Positions 23,349-32,435 of a DNA stretch of 64,000 bases are shown here, one piece after another. The position numbers were made by a program, and so were the translations under genes. This DNA comes from Ectopseudomonas composti. GTDB lineage: Bacteria > Pseudomonadota > Gammaproteobacteria > Pseudomonadales > Pseudomonadaceae. How positions within the stretch are numbered: the first letter of the stretch is position 1; the number at the start of each line of letters is the position of its first letter. The stretch covers positions 62,001 through 126,000 of the forward strand of contig NZ_LSSW01000019.1 of assembly GCF_001567565.1 (NCBI RefSeq), given 5' to 3'. The notes beneath the pieces were generated by a model that saw only the letters and a list, made by a program, of their open reading frames with translations, was not told where the DNA came from and made no database searches.

Positions 23349-25937
23349 TCAAAAGGGCAGTTGCAGGTCGGGGGCGACCTTGAGCAGTTGCGCGCGGAAC
23401 ACGTCCTGGATGCGCTCCAGCTCTTCCTGGGTTTCGGCTTCGAAGCGCAGCACCAGCACCGGTGTGGTGTTGGAGGCGCGGATCAGGCCCCAGCCCTTGG
23501 GATAGTCGACGCGTACACCGTCGATGCTGGTGATGTTCGCCTCGCCCCACTGGCCTTCACGCTGCAGGCGTTCGATCATGCCGAACTTGGTCTGCTCGGT
23601 GACCTTGATGTTGATTTCCGGCGTGGAAATGTCGTTGGGGAAGGCGCTGAACACCTGCTCGGCGTTGCGCTTTTCGAGGCTGAGGATTTCCAGCAGACGG
23701 GCCGCGCTGTAGATACCGTCGTCGAAACCGTACCAGCGCTCCTTGAAGAAAATGTGGCCGCTCATTTCGCCGGCCAGCAGGGCGCCGGTTTCCTTCATCT
23801 TCTTCTTGATCAGCGAGTGGCCGGTCTTCCACATCACCGGGCGACCGCCGTAGCCGCTGATCAGCGGGGTCAGGCGACGGGTGCATTTGACGTCGAAGAT
23901 GATGTCGGCGCCAGGGTTGCGCGAGACCACGTCCTTGGCGAACAGCATCAGCAGGCGATCCGGATAGACGATGTTGCCGGTGTTGGTCACCACGCCGACG
24001 CGGTCGCCGTCGCCGTCGAAGGCCAGGCCCAGGTCGGCGTTCTCGGATTTGACGCGGGCGATCAGGTCGACCAGGTTCTCCGGCTTGCCCGGATCCGGGT
24101 GGTGGTTGGGGAAGGTGCCATCCACTTCGCAGAACAGCGGAATCACGCTGCAGCCCAGGGCTTCGATCAGTTGCGGGGCGATCACGCCGGCGGCGCCGTT
24201 GCCGCAGTCCACCACCACCTTGAGCGGCTTGGCCAGGGCGATGTCGTCGCGGATGGTCTTGAAGTACTGCGGCAGCACGTCGACCTGCTGCACGCTGCCG
24301 ACGCCGCTGGCCAGGTCGTTGTTGTCCAGGCGGCTCTTCAGCGCGAGGATCTGCTCGTTGGCCAGGGTGTCGCCAGCGATGATGATCTTGAAACCGTTGT
24401 AGTCCGGCGGGTTGTGGCTGCCGGTGAGCATCACGGCCGAGCGGCCTTCCAGCACGTTGGCGGCGAAGTACACCACCGGGGTTGGCACCATGCCGATATC
24501 GGTGACTTCGCAGCCGCAGTCGAGCAGGCCTTGCACAAGCTGTTGCAGCAGTTCCGGGCCGGACAGGCGACCGTCACGGCCGACGATGACCTTGGGTTCG
24601 CCCTGGGCCAGGCTTTGCGAACCGATGGCGCGGCCAATCCAGTAGGCGTATTCGGCGGTCAGGGTGTCACCGACCACGCCACGAATGTCGTAGGCGCGGA
24701 AGATGTCGGCGGGAAGTTTCGGGGCGCTTTGGCTTTTGCTCATTGCGGGGCTCTGCTCCAGTCCCAGGAGATCCTGGTCTTCATCGAGAATGTCGATATC
24801 GAGGATATCGGTGTCCTGAAACAGCGGGTCGACCAGCTCGGCCGGTTTGGCGGCCGGCTGAGCGGCGGGGGCCGCTGCTGTTCCTTTAACGGGGGTACTA
24901 CTGCCTTCAGGGCTGCTACGACGCGGCAGTCTTGCCAGGCTCTGGGCCAGGACATCGAGCGCCGGGACGCTGAGGCTGAAGGCTTTGACGTTCTTACCGG
25001 CAGAGAGTTCTTTGAGCATCTGCCCAAGCTGCTGGGCATCGCCATTGACGCGCCGTTGCAGGGCACCCTGCACCAGAATCAGGCCGATCAGGGCGCCGCC
25101 GAGCGCCAGCAATGCCGCAAGGCCGAGCAGCGGTAGCGGAAGGCCGCCCCCTGTCAGGCCGGGACCCGGGGTGAAGCTGAGCTTCCAGTAGGGGTTGCCG
25201 GTGGTGAAGGTCTGCGTAGTCCCCTCGCCTGGTTGGCCGCGTTGCAGCAGGATTTGTGCCGGAGTGTTGGCGAACTGCTGCACCAGCTGCACCTGGCCGT
25301 ACTCGGCAGGAAGCGCCGGCAGGGCTGCGAGCAGGCGTTGCAGGTCGAACGCCAGCATGAGCGTGCCCTGGGGCGGTTGGCTGTCGCTGGTGCGCAGCAC
25401 CACGGCGTTGTAGGCCAACCAGCGTTTGCCGACGCGATAGGCTTCGACAGCCGGCTGCTGACCGCTTTCGGCGCGGCGCAGCATATCCAGACCGGCGAAG
25501 TTCATCGGCGCGGCGCGCGAGGTGTTCTGGACGGCTTCGCCACGGCGATTGAGGTGGGCATCGATCACGCCATCCCAATAGCCCAGGCGCCGTTCCGCTT
25601 CGCTGACCTGCAGGTTGTCGCCGCTTTGCAGTGCCTGCAGCAGTTCCGGGTTGCGCGCCGCCGCGAGGCTGTCGGCCTGCAGTTGCTTGAGTGCCTGTTG
25701 CACTGCAGCGGCCTGGTTGCTGCCGATGGCCTGGGTCAGTTCGGCCTGGCGCGCCTGGCTGCCGCTGCTATCGGCGAACCACAGCAGTGCGCCCCCTGCG
25801 CCGACGCCGAGCAGTGCGGCCAGCAGGCCAGGCAGGAGCGGGCCCAGCGAGAGTTGGGCGGCCTTGCTCCTGGACTTGCTCGGCGCCGGGCTGGCGGCAG
25901 TGTCGGCTTCCTTGGCGCTACGCTTGAAGAGTTTCAC
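23349..25937 (-). CDS. algC: Phosphomannomutase/phosphoglucomutase AlgC, long form
   Basis: An 862-residue protein. The catalytic part starts at Met399 (24743) and equals the classical AlgC of about 464 residues: FRAYDIRGVVGDTL, the phosphoserine loop VMLTGSHNPPDYNGFK (Ser near 506), the metal site LAFDGDGDRVGV, GEMSGHIFFKERW and the phosphate-binding RASNTTPVLVLRFEAE. It makes mannose-1-P and glucose-1-P for alginate, LPS and rhamnolipid. The first 398 residues add two membrane helices (LLPGLLAALLGVGAGGALLWF and LPLPLLGLAALLALGGALIGL) around a periplasmic domain and a proline/alanine linker. Both a long and a short product are conceivable. Confidence 0.96.
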   Translation of the reverse strand: MKLFKRSAKEADTAASPAPSKSRSKAAQLSLGPLLPGLLAALLGVGAGGALLWFADSSGSQARQAELTQAIGSNQAAAVQQALKQLQADSLAAARNPELLQALQSGDNLQVSEAERRLGYWDGVIDAHLNRRGEAVQNTSRAAPMNFAGLDMLRRAESGQQPAVEAYRVGKRWLAYNAVVLRTSDSQPPQGTLMLAFDLQRLLAALPALPAEYGQVQLVQQFANTPAQILLQRGQPGEGTTQTFTTGNPYWKLSFTPGPGLTGGGLPLPLLGLAALLALGGALIGLILVQGALQRRVNGDAQQLGQMLKELSAGKNVKAFSLSVPALDVLAQSLARLPRRSSPEGSSTPVKGTAAAPAAQPAAKPAELVDPLFQDTDILDIDILDEDQDLLGLEQSPAMSKSQSAPKLPADIFRAYDIRGVVGDTLTAEYAYWIGRAIGSQSLAQGEPKVIVGRDGRLSGPELLQQLVQGLLDCGCEVTDIGMVPTPVVYFAANVLEGRSAVMLTGSHNPPDYNGFKIIIAGDTLANEQILALKSRLDNNDLASGVGSVQQVDVLPQYFKTIRDDIALAKPLKVVVDCGNGAAGVIAPQLIEALGCSVIPLFCEVDGTFPNHHPDPGKPENLVDLIARVKSENADLGLAFDGDGDRVGVVTNTGNIVYPDRLLMLFAKDVVSRNPGADIIFDVKCTRRLTPLISGYGGRPVMWKTGHSLIKKKMKETGALLAGEMSGHIFFKERWYGFDDGIYSAARLLEILSLEKRNAEQVFSAFPNDISTPEINIKVTEQTKFGMIERLQREGQWGEANITSIDGVRVDYPKGWGLIRASNTTPVLVLRFEAETQEELERIQDVFRAQLLKVAPDLQLPF

Positions 25938-25976
25938 GTCGGTGCTCCTCGGCGGGTCGTCCTACGGTGGGATGAG

Positions 25977-26432
25977 TCAGTGGCTACCGGAGTGGCCAAA
26001 GCCACCTGCGCCACGTTGGGTCTCGTCGAACTGTTCGACCAATTCGAAATGCGCCTGCACCACGGGTACCAGCACCAGCTGCGCGATACGCTCGCCGATG
26101 GCGATGGTGAACGGCGTCTGGCCACGGTTCCAGCACGACACCATCAGCTCGCCCTGGTAGTCCGAATCGATCAGGCCGACCAGGTTGCCGAGGACGATGC
26201 CGTGTTTGTGGCCGAGTCCCGAGCGCGGCAGGATCATCGCCGCCAGGCCGGGGTCGCCGATGTAGATCGACAGGCCGGTGGGAATCAGCACGGTCTGGCC
26301 CGGCTCGAGGACGATCTCCTCCTTGAGCATGGCGCGCAGGTCGAGGCCGGCGGAGCCGGGCGTGGCGTACTGCGGCAGCGGGAATTGTTGGCCGAGGCGG
26401 GGGTCGAGGATCTTGGCTTGCAGAGCGTGCAT
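25977..26432 (-). CDS. dut: dUTP diphosphatase
   Basis: A 151-residue trimeric dUTPase that hydrolyses dUTP to dUMP. All five motifs are visible: [59 protein letters not shown], and the C-terminal glycine-rich [12 protein letters not shown] that closes over the active site. It lies 2 bp downstream of coaBC, the conserved coaBC-dut pairing. Confidence 0.98.
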   Translation of the reverse strand: MHALQAKILDPRLGQQFPLPQYATPGSAGLDLRAMLKEEIVLEPGQTVLIPTGLSIYIGDPGLAAMILPRSGLGHKHGIVLGNLVGLIDSDYQGELMVSCWNRGQTPFTIAIGERIAQLVLVPVVQAHFELVEQFDETQRGAGGFGHSGSH

Positions 26433-26434
26433 GG

Positions 26435-27643
26435 TCAGTTCTTGTTCAGTCGTTCGGCGATAAGGGTGATCAACTGGCGGGCGATCTTGCCCTTGCTGGT
26501 CTGGGCGAAGCTGGTTGGCTGCAACCCACGGTCGATCACGGTGATGGCGTTCTCTTCACTATTGAAGCCGATGCTGGGGTTGGCCACATCATTGGCGACG
26601 ATCAGGTCGAGATTCTTGTCGCGCAGTTTGCGCGAGGCGTATTCCAGCAGGTTCTCGGTTTCGGCGGCGAAGCCCACGCTGAACGGGCGATCCTCACGGC
26701 CGGCGATGGTGGCGAGAATATCCGGGTTGCGCACCATTTGCAGGAGCATACCCTCGCCGCTGGTGGGGTCTTTCTTCAATTTGTGCTGCGCGACCACTTC
26801 CGGGCGATAGTCGGCCACCGCTGCGGCGGCGATCAGCACGTCGCAGGGCATCGCGGCTTCGCAAGCGGCGAGCATGTCACGTGCACTGACCACGTCGATG
26901 CGGCTGACCCGGTCCGGCGTCGGCAGGTGCACCGGGCCGCTGACCAGCGTCACGCGCGCGCCAGCCTCGGCTGCGGCCTCGGCCAGGGCGAAGCCCATCT
27001 TGCCGGAGCTGTGGTTGGTGATGTAACGCACCGGGTCGATGTTTTCCTGTGTCGGCCCGGCGGTGATGAGGATGTGCAGGCCATCGAGCGCCTGGCGCTG
27101 GAAGCAGTCGGCTGCCAGCAGGGCCAGGTCGTTGGGTTCGAGCATGCGGCCGAGGCCGACGTCGCCGCAGGCCTGACTACCGGACGCCGGGCCGAACAGG
27201 CGCATACCGCGCTGTTGCAGCAGATCGAGATTGGCCTGGGTGGCGTCGTCGCGCCACATGGCCTGGTTCATTGCCGGCGCCAGTGCGACGGGGGCGTCGG
27301 TGGCCAGGACCAGAGTGGTCAGCAGGTCGTTGGCCACGCCCTGGGCCAGTCGCGCGATCAGGTCGGCGGTGGCCGGGGCGATCAGGATCAGGTCGGCCCA
27401 GCGCGCCAGCTCGATATGGCCCATCGCCGCTTCGGCGGCCGGGTCGAGCAGATCTAGATGCACGGGGTGCCCGGAGAGGGCCTGCAGGGTCAGCGGGGTG
27501 ATGAACTCGCGTCCGCCCTGGGTCATTACCACGCGGACTTCGGCGCCTTGATCCTTGAGTCGGCGAACCAGTTCGGCGCTCTTGTAGGCAGCAATACCGC
27601 CCCCTACGCCGACAATGATGCGTTTGCGATACAGCCGCTGCAT
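26435..27643 (-). CDS. coaBC: Bifunctional CoaBC: PPC decarboxylase/PPC synthetase
   Basis: A 402-residue two-domain enzyme of coenzyme A synthesis. The N-terminal flavin-dependent CoaC domain has [21 protein letters not shown] in two blocks, the active-site His in [11 protein letters not shown] and [10 protein letters not shown]. The C-terminal CoaB domain has [22 protein letters not shown], seen as two adjoining blocks, and [18 protein letters not shown] and [15 protein letters not shown]. The start at 27643 follows the ribosome-binding AGGCC and removes a non-conserved tail. Divergent from radC. Confidence 0.97.
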   Translation of the reverse strand: MQRLYRKRIIVGVGGGIAAYKSAELVRRLKDQGAEVRVVMTQGGREFITPLTLQALSGHPVHLDLLDPAAEAAMGHIELARWADLILIAPATADLIARLAQGVANDLLTTLVLATDAPVALAPAMNQAMWRDDATQANLDLLQQRGMRLFGPASGSQACGDVGLGRMLEPNDLALLAADCFQRQALDGLHILITAGPTQENIDPVRYITNHSSGKMGFALAEAAAEAGARVTLVSGPVHLPTPDRVSRIDVVSARDMLAACEAAMPCDVLIAAAAVADYRPEVVAQHKLKKDPTSGEGMLLQMVRNPDILATIAGREDRPFSVGFAAETENLLEYASRKLRDKNLDLIVANDVANPSIGFNSEENAITVIDRGLQPTSFAQTSKGKIARQLITLIAERLNKN

Positions 27644-27772
27644 AGGCCTGCCTTTTATATACCGGTGGATGTGCGCCACGTGACCAACGCCTCCCCAGGC
27701 CGGCCCCGTGTAAAAAGATGGGCTACGATAGCACAGCGCCCGCAGCGGAACAGTGGGCGCCTGGCTCGACTA

Positions 27773-27824
27773 GGCACCTCTGAAAAACCTGGGGATGACA
27801 ACGCAGGTAGTTTTTAGAGGCGCC
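27773..27824. repeat. Inverted repeat just upstream of radC
   Basis: GGCACCTCTGAAAAAC (27773-27788) faces GTTTTTAGAGGCGCC (27810-27824), 15-16 bp arms with two differences around a 21-bp spacer. It ends six bases before the radC Shine-Dalgarno. It could be a terminator-like stem for readthrough, a leader hairpin, or the remains of a small repeat element. Confidence 0.55.
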
Positions 27825-27840
27825 GCACAAGGAGGTGTAC

Positions 27841-28515
27841 ATGAGCATTCGTGATTGGCCCGCGGCAGAGCGTCCGCGGGAGAAATTGCTGGAGCAGGGC
27901 GCCGCGTCGCTGACCGACGCCGAGCTGCTGGCGATCTTTCTGCGTACCGGGGTGACCGGCAAGAGTGCGGTGGACCTGGCGCGCTATCTGCTGAGCGAGT
28001 TCGGCAGCCTGAGGGCCCTGCTCGAAGCCGATCTGGCCGGCTTCAGCCAGCACCTCGGCCTGGGCCCGGCCAAATATGCGCAGTTGCAGGCGGTGCTGGA
28101 AATGTCGCGGCGTCACCTGGCCGAGCGCCTGCGCCGCGATTCCGCGCTGGAGAGCCCGCAGGCGGTGCGTGATTACCTCAAGGCGCAGCTGCGTCACGAG
28201 CCGCATGAGGTGTTCGGCTGTCTGTTTCTCGACGCCAAGCACCGCGTGCTGGCCTTCGAGGTGCTGTTTCGCGGCAGTATCGACAGCGCCAGCGTCTATC
28301 CCAGGCAGGTGGTCAAGCGAGCGCTGGGCAACAATGCCGCGGCCGTCATCCTCACCCATAACCACCCATCTGGCGTGTCGGAGCCCAGCCAGGCCGACCG
28401 CGTGCTGACCCAGCGGCTCAAGGACGCGCTGGCATTGGTCGAGGTGCGCGTGCTCGATCATTTCATCGTCGGCGATGGCGAGCCGCTATCGATGGCCGAG
28501 CTGGGCTGGATGTAG
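27841..28515 (+). CDS. radC: RadC/YicR JAB-domain protein
   Basis: A 224-residue protein. It begins [20 protein letters not shown], the RadC start. A helix-hairpin-helix region ([29 protein letters not shown], in blocks) precedes the JAB/MPN+ metalloprotease-like domain with its metal motif [17 protein letters not shown] and a distal Asp. The RadC name comes from an old repair claim that was later withdrawn; biochemical function is unknown. GGAGG at 27831-27835 gives good spacing to ATG 27841. Divergent from coaBC. Confidence 0.92.
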   Translation: MSIRDWPAAERPREKLLEQGAASLTDAELLAIFLRTGVTGKSAVDLARYLLSEFGSLRALLEADLAGFSQHLGLGPAKYAQLQAVLEMSRRHLAERLRRDSALESPQAVRDYLKAQLRHEPHEVFGCLFLDAKHRVLAFEVLFRGSIDSASVYPRQVVKRALGNNAAAVILTHNHPSGVSEPSQADRVLTQRLKDALALVEVRVLDHFIVGDGEPLSMAELGWM

Positions 28516-28525
28516 CTGGGACAGG

Positions 28526-28579
28526 CGCAGGGCGGGTGTACCCGCCGTTATCGATGCGGCGGGTTGCCCCCGCCCTGCG
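28526..28579. repeat. Long nested palindrome after radC
   Basis: CGCAGGGCGGG (28526-28536) and CCCGCCCTGCG (28569-28579) are perfect 11-bp arms. Inside them CCCGCCG (28541-28547) pairs with CGGCGGG (28557-28563). It lies 11 bp past the radC stop and could stop transcription from both sides, although it has no T-run. Confidence 0.7.
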
Positions 28580-28630
28580 TGTCGTAGTCTGCCATCTGTA
28601 GGCTGGGCTTTAGTCCGCCACGATGGCGCC

Positions 28631-30208
28631 TTATGGTGCGATCTGCACCGAGGCGAAATTCTGCCGGCCGAAGGGGCTGACCTTGTAGCCCTCGACCTTC
28701 TCGCTGAGCAGGGCGAAGGCGGTGGGGTGGGCCAGCGGCACCCACAGCGCCTGCTCCTGAATGATCTTCTGCGCCTGATGATAGAGGCGGCTGCGCTCGG
28801 CCTGGTCGCTGCTGGCCTTGCCGTCCGCTATCAGCTTGTCCAGCGTTTCGTCGCAGTAGCGCGCGAAATTGAGGCCCGATTGCACCGAGGCGCAGGCGAA
28901 TTGCGGGGTGAGGAAGTTGTCCGGGTCGCCGTTGTCGCCGGCCCAGCCCATGAACAGCAGGTCATGCTCGCCGGCCTTGGCGCGGCGGATCAGCTCTCCC
29001 CATTCGATCACGCGGATCTCGGCGTCGATGCCGATCTTGGCCAGGTCAGCTTGTAGCAACTGCGCGCCGAGACTGGGGTTGGGGTTGAGCAGGCTGCCGC
29101 TCGGGCGCGTCCAGATGGTGGTCTTGAAGCCGTCCTTCAGGCCCGCTTCGGCCAGCAGGGCGCGGGCCTTTTCCGGCTCATGGGCGTAGCCGGGCAGTTC
29201 GCTGGCATAGCTCCAGGTGTTCGGCGGGTAGGGGCCGTTGGCCGGCTCGGCGCTGCCTTCGAACACGGCCTTGACGTAGCTGGCCTTGTCGAACGCCAGG
29301 TTGATCGCCTGGCGCACCTGCGGCTTGTCGAGCGGCGCATGCTGGCTGTTGATGCCGACGAAGGCGGTCATGAAGGCGGCGGTCTGCGCGCTTTTCAGCT
29401 TGGCGTCGTCGGCGATGGCCTGTACGTCCTGCGGTTTCGGCGACAGGGCGATCTGGCATTCGCCGCGGCGCAGCTTCTGCAGGCGCACGTTGCTGTCCGG
29501 GGTGATGGCGAAGATCACCCGGTCCACACCCGGTTTGCCGGCGAAGTACTCCGGGTTGGCGCGGTAGCGCACCACCGCGTCTTTCTGGAAGCGCTCGAAG
29601 ACGAACGGGCCGCTGCCCACCGGCGCGCTGTTGAGTTTCTGCGGGGTGCCGGCGGCCATCAGCTGGTCGGCATATTCGGCCGAGTAGATCGATGCGAACC
29701 CCATGCTCAGGGTGGCAAGGAAGGTGGCGTCGCGTCGGTTCAGGGTGATGCGCACGCTGTGCGCATCCGGCGCCTCGACCTTGGCGATCAGGCTCGGCCA
29801 CTGCATCGACTGGGCGTGTGGATAACCGCTGGTGGCGACTGCATGCCAGGGGTGCTGCGGATCGAGCATGCGCTGGAAGCTGAACAGCACGTCCTGGGCG
29901 TCCAGGTTACGGCTGGGCGTGAAGTCTGCGCTGTGGTGAAATTGCACGTCGTCGCGCAGGCTGAAGTCGTAGGTCAGGCCGTCTGCGGAGATCGACCAGC
30001 TGCTTGCCAGGCTCGGCAGCAGCTTGCCCTGCTCGGCGTCGAACTCCACCAGGCGATTCATCAGCATGTCGGCCGAGGCGTTGGTGGTGGTCAGCGAGTT
30101 GTACTGCACCACGTCGAAACCCTCCGGACTGGCTTCGGTGCAAACGCTGAGGGTGGCGGCCTGAGCTAGAATCGGGGTGCACAGCAGAGTGGCGAGCAAC
30201 AGGCGCAT
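28631..30208 (-). CDS. Dipeptide-type ABC transporter substrate-binding protein
   Basis: A 525-residue periplasmic SBP_bac_5 protein. Signal peptide MRLLLATLLCTPILAQA-AT is followed by LSVCTEASPEGFDVVQYNSL, a DppA-like start, then LASSWSISADGLTYDFSLRD, the family signature around VLFSFQRMLDPQHPW, and the closing NGPYPPNTWSY and GDNGDPDNFLTPQFACA segments. DppA relatives bind dipeptides, haem or small peptides. No permease or ATPase gene is adjacent, so it presumably serves a transporter encoded elsewhere. It is convergent with radC. Confidence 0.93.
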   Translation of the reverse strand: MRLLLATLLCTPILAQAATLSVCTEASPEGFDVVQYNSLTTTNASADMLMNRLVEFDAEQGKLLPSLASSWSISADGLTYDFSLRDDVQFHHSADFTPSRNLDAQDVLFSFQRMLDPQHPWHAVATSGYPHAQSMQWPSLIAKVEAPDAHSVRITLNRRDATFLATLSMGFASIYSAEYADQLMAAGTPQKLNSAPVGSGPFVFERFQKDAVVRYRANPEYFAGKPGVDRVIFAITPDSNVRLQKLRRGECQIALSPKPQDVQAIADDAKLKSAQTAAFMTAFVGINSQHAPLDKPQVRQAINLAFDKASYVKAVFEGSAEPANGPYPPNTWSYASELPGYAHEPEKARALLAEAGLKDGFKTTIWTRPSGSLLNPNPSLGAQLLQADLAKIGIDAEIRVIEWGELIRRAKAGEHDLLFMGWAGDNGDPDNFLTPQFACASVQSGLNFARYCDETLDKLIADGKASSDQAERSRLYHQAQKIIQEQALWVPLAHPTAFALLSEKVEGYKVSPFGRQNFASVQIAP

Positions 30209-30553
30209 GGTTGATTCCTCATTCCTGGCGTTGACGGCAAGCTTGCAACCCTAGTCGATTTGTCGGGCGCTGAATACCTGGGCGAGGCGACGAGCGGTCG
30301 AATCTTGATCAGGCCCCCAGGGGCCGGTCCCTGGCCGGTCTGCTAGCCCGGGCTTGTGTTTTATCCTGCAGTTTTCCTTGTTGCTCCCTGGGCTTTCTGG
30401 TATAAAGCAGCGCTCTTTTCTAGGGGCCCGGTTCTTGCGCTATCCAGTGCGCCCGGTAAGACCCTCGAGAAACGCGGCGCTGAGCGCCAATGACATTGAG
30501 TTTAAGCGGCCAACCCATGCCGGGTTGGGCATGTGGTTTTAGAGGGCTGAGGC
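30209..30553. other. 345-bp gap between the binding-protein gene and rpmB
   Basis: No gene is supported here. The left part is the leader of the minus-strand binding-protein gene. The right part holds the rpmB promoter (30378-30406) and a transcribed leader of about 140 nt containing the small inverted repeat CGGCGCTGAGCGCC and the stem CCAACCCATGCCGGGTTGG near 30511-30529. Confidence 0.6.
30378..30406 (+). promoter_or_regulatory. Sigma-70 promoter for rpmB-rpmG
   Basis: TTGTTG (-35, 30378-30383), a 17-bp spacer and TATAAA (-10, 30401-30406). Spacing is ideal, and the position fits a strong ribosomal-protein promoter with a leader of about 140 nt before rpmB. Confidence 0.7.
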
Positions 30554-30790
30554 ATGTCGAGAGTCTGTCAAGTTACCGGTAAGGGTCCGGTAACCGGGAA
30601 CAACATTTCCCACGCAAACAACAAAACCCGTCGTCGTTTCCTGCCGAACCTGCAGCACCATCGCTTCTGGGTCGAGTCCGAGAAGCGCTTCGTGCGTCTG
30701 CGCGTATCTGCCAAGGGCATGCGTGTCATCGACAAGCGTGGCATCGACGTAGTGCTGGCTGAGCTGCGCGCTCGCGGCGAAAAGGTTTAA
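30554..30790 (+). CDS. rpmB: 50S ribosomal protein L28
   Basis: A 78-residue basic protein starting [25 protein letters not shown], recognisable in the SRVCQVTGK and [10 protein letters not shown] blocks, followed by [14 protein letters not shown] and [18 protein letters not shown]. This is the standard length of L28. GAGG lies just before the ATG. rpmG follows after 10 bp with its own GGAGAG site, the conserved rpmB-rpmG operon. Confidence 0.99.
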   Translation: MSRVCQVTGKGPVTGNNISHANNKTRRRFLPNLQHHRFWVESEKRFVRLRVSAKGMRVIDKRGIDVVLAELRARGEKV

Positions 30791-30800
30791 GGAGAGAGTC

Positions 30801-30956
30801 ATGCGTGAACTGATCCGTTTGGTGTCCAGCGCCGGTACCGGCCACTTCTACACCACCGACAAGAACAAGCGCACCACCCCCGACAAGATCGAAATCAAGA
30901 AATTCGATCCGGTCGTACGCAAGCACGTGATGTACAAGGAAGCCAAGATCAAGTAA
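30801..30956 (+). CDS. rpmG: 50S ribosomal protein L33
   Basis: A 51-residue protein, [17 protein letters not shown]..., with [20 protein letters not shown] and the end [13 protein letters not shown], matching L33. GGAGAG precedes the ATG by six bases. It lacks the CxxC zinc pairs, so it is the zinc-free type. It follows rpmB by 10 bp and ends at an intrinsic terminator. Confidence 0.98.
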   Translation: MRELIRLVSSAGTGHFYTTDKNKRTTPDKIEIKKFDPVVRKHVMYKEAKIK

Positions 30957-30977
30957 TTGATCGGCTACCTGTCGAAG

Positions 30978-31004
30978 AAGCCCGCCTTTATGGCGGGCTT
31001 TTTT
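30978..31004 (+). terminator. Intrinsic terminator of rpmB-rpmG
   Basis: AAGCCCGCC (30978-30986) pairs with GGCGGGCTT (30992-31000) around TTTAT, followed by a T-run to 31004. It starts 21 nt after the rpmG stop. Confidence 0.95.
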
Positions 31005-31220
31005 GTTGCCTGCGTTTCTGCTGTTCTCGCGTGTGCTGGGCGGCGCGACCATTGGTCGCGGTTGTTTCATGGGCAACTCGACCTTCTGTTACTTACGTCA
31101 CAAAAGCCCCCGGTTTAGACTGCGGCGTTGCCGTGGACCTGACTCATCCATCAGCTTTTTGGTGGATTTGGGCACATGCAGTTCGGGCACTCTCCGTTCG
31201 TCATTTGCCCAGAGGCTCGC

Positions 31221-32435
31221 ATGACTGCTTCAGCTCATTGTGTGGAAGTTCTGATCGCCGAGGCTGACCCCTGGACCTCCAACCTGTTGCAGCAGCTGGT
31301 GCTCGATGTGCGCGGCGATGCTCGCGTGTTGCAGGTCAGCGATGGCCAGGCGGCACTGGCGCGCTGCAAGCGCCGCCTACCTGATCTGGTGATTGCCGAT
31401 GGCGAGTTGCCTGGGCTCGATGGTCTGGAGCTGCTGCGTCAGCTGCGCCGTCACCCGCGTACGCCGGCACTGCCGTTCGTGCTCATCAGTGGTCGCCTGG
31501 ATGCCAGCAGTGTGCGCGCTGCGCGACCACTGGCGCCGAGTGCTTACCTGGCCAAACCCTTCAATGCCGAAAGCCTGCGTCAGCGCTTGCAGGCCCTGTT
31601 GCCTTCGCCTGCGTCAGCGATGGTGGTGCGCCAGCCGCTGCTGGTGAACGAGCTGCGCGACTTTCTCGATACCTTGCGTGAAGAGGGGCAGGGCGCGCCG
31701 CTGCTCAGCGATGTGCGCAATGCGGTCAGTCAGGGGCTGCAGTCCGGCGAACAGGACCTGGGCGAGCTGGAGGCGGTGTTCGGTAGCGACCCGCAGATCA
31801 CCGCGTTGCTGATCGCTGCGGCCAGTAGCGCTGCGCAGCATCAGGGCGCGCCCTGCCATACCCTGACTCAGGCGCTGCATCGCCTGGGTGTGGCGCGCAC
31901 GCTGAACCTGGTGCTGGGCCTGGCGGTGCAGCGCAACGCACAGCTGCGTGATCCGCGCCTGGCCGAGCTGGCTAGCCACGCCTGGCAACAGGCGCGGCGC
32001 AGTGCCGACCTGGCGCGCTGGCTGGCGTTGGAGCTGAAGCTGGATGCCGAGCTGTGCTACACCGCCGGCCTGCTGCACAACCTGGGGGAGCTGGCGCTGC
32101 TGCGCAGCCTGCAGGATTGGCTGGAAGCCGGCGGTGAGCTGAGCAACGAGCAGATCGAGCAGACCCTGCAGCGCAGGGCGGCGAGCTTCGGTTCGGCCTT
32201 GCGCATTCGCTGGCGTCTGCCATTCGGTCTGCGCGAGCTGATCGCAGCGTTCTACGGCCTGGGCAGCGGTGTTTTCTCACGCGAGGCACTGGTGCTCAAC
32301 CTCAGCGGTCTGCTGCTGGCGCTGCCGGCCCGCGAAGCGCCGACGAGCCTGGTCGAGGCACGCTGCGTACGCATGCTGCGTCTGCATCCGGCGCTGCTCG
32401 AACGCCTGCCAGCGGAGCTCTATCAGGCTTCCTGA
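31221..32435 (+). CDS. Response regulator with receiver and HDOD domains
   Basis: A 404-residue protein. The receiver domain (about 5-125) has acidic residues near E14-D16, the phospho-acceptor D60 (DLVIADGELPG), S90 (VLISGR) and K112 (YLAKPFN), so it should be phosphorylated. The C-terminal half (about 165-350) is an HDOD domain (GSDPQITALLIAAASS, CYTAGLLHNLGELALL, IRWRLPFGLRELIAAFYG); the HD motif reads HN, so hydrolase activity is unlikely. No kinase gene is adjacent. The start at 31221 follows AGAGG. It converges with the GGDEF-EAL gene with a 13-bp overlap, so the two may act in one signalling circuit. Confidence 0.87.
   Translation: MTASAHCVEVLIAEADPWTSNLLQQLVLDVRGDARVLQVSDGQAALARCKRRLPDLVIADGELPGLDGLELLRQLRRHPRTPALPFVLISGRLDASSVRAARPLAPSAYLAKPFNAESLRQRLQALLPSPASAMVVRQPLLVNELRDFLDTLREEGQGAPLLSDVRNAVSQGLQSGEQDLGELEAVFGSDPQITALLIAAASSAAQHQGAPCHTLTQALHRLGVARTLNLVLGLAVQRNAQLRDPRLAELASHAWQQARRSADLARWLALELKLDAELCYTAGLLHNLGELALLRSLQDWLEAGGELSNEQIEQTLQRRAASFGSALRIRWRLPFGLRELIAAFYGLGSGVFSREALVLNLSGLLLALPAREAPTSLVEARCVRMLRLHPALLERLPAELYQAS

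Noticed and set aside
30539..31076. Minus-strand frames opposite rpmB and rpmG
   Set aside because: They cover the antisense of two ribosomal-protein genes and their terminator.
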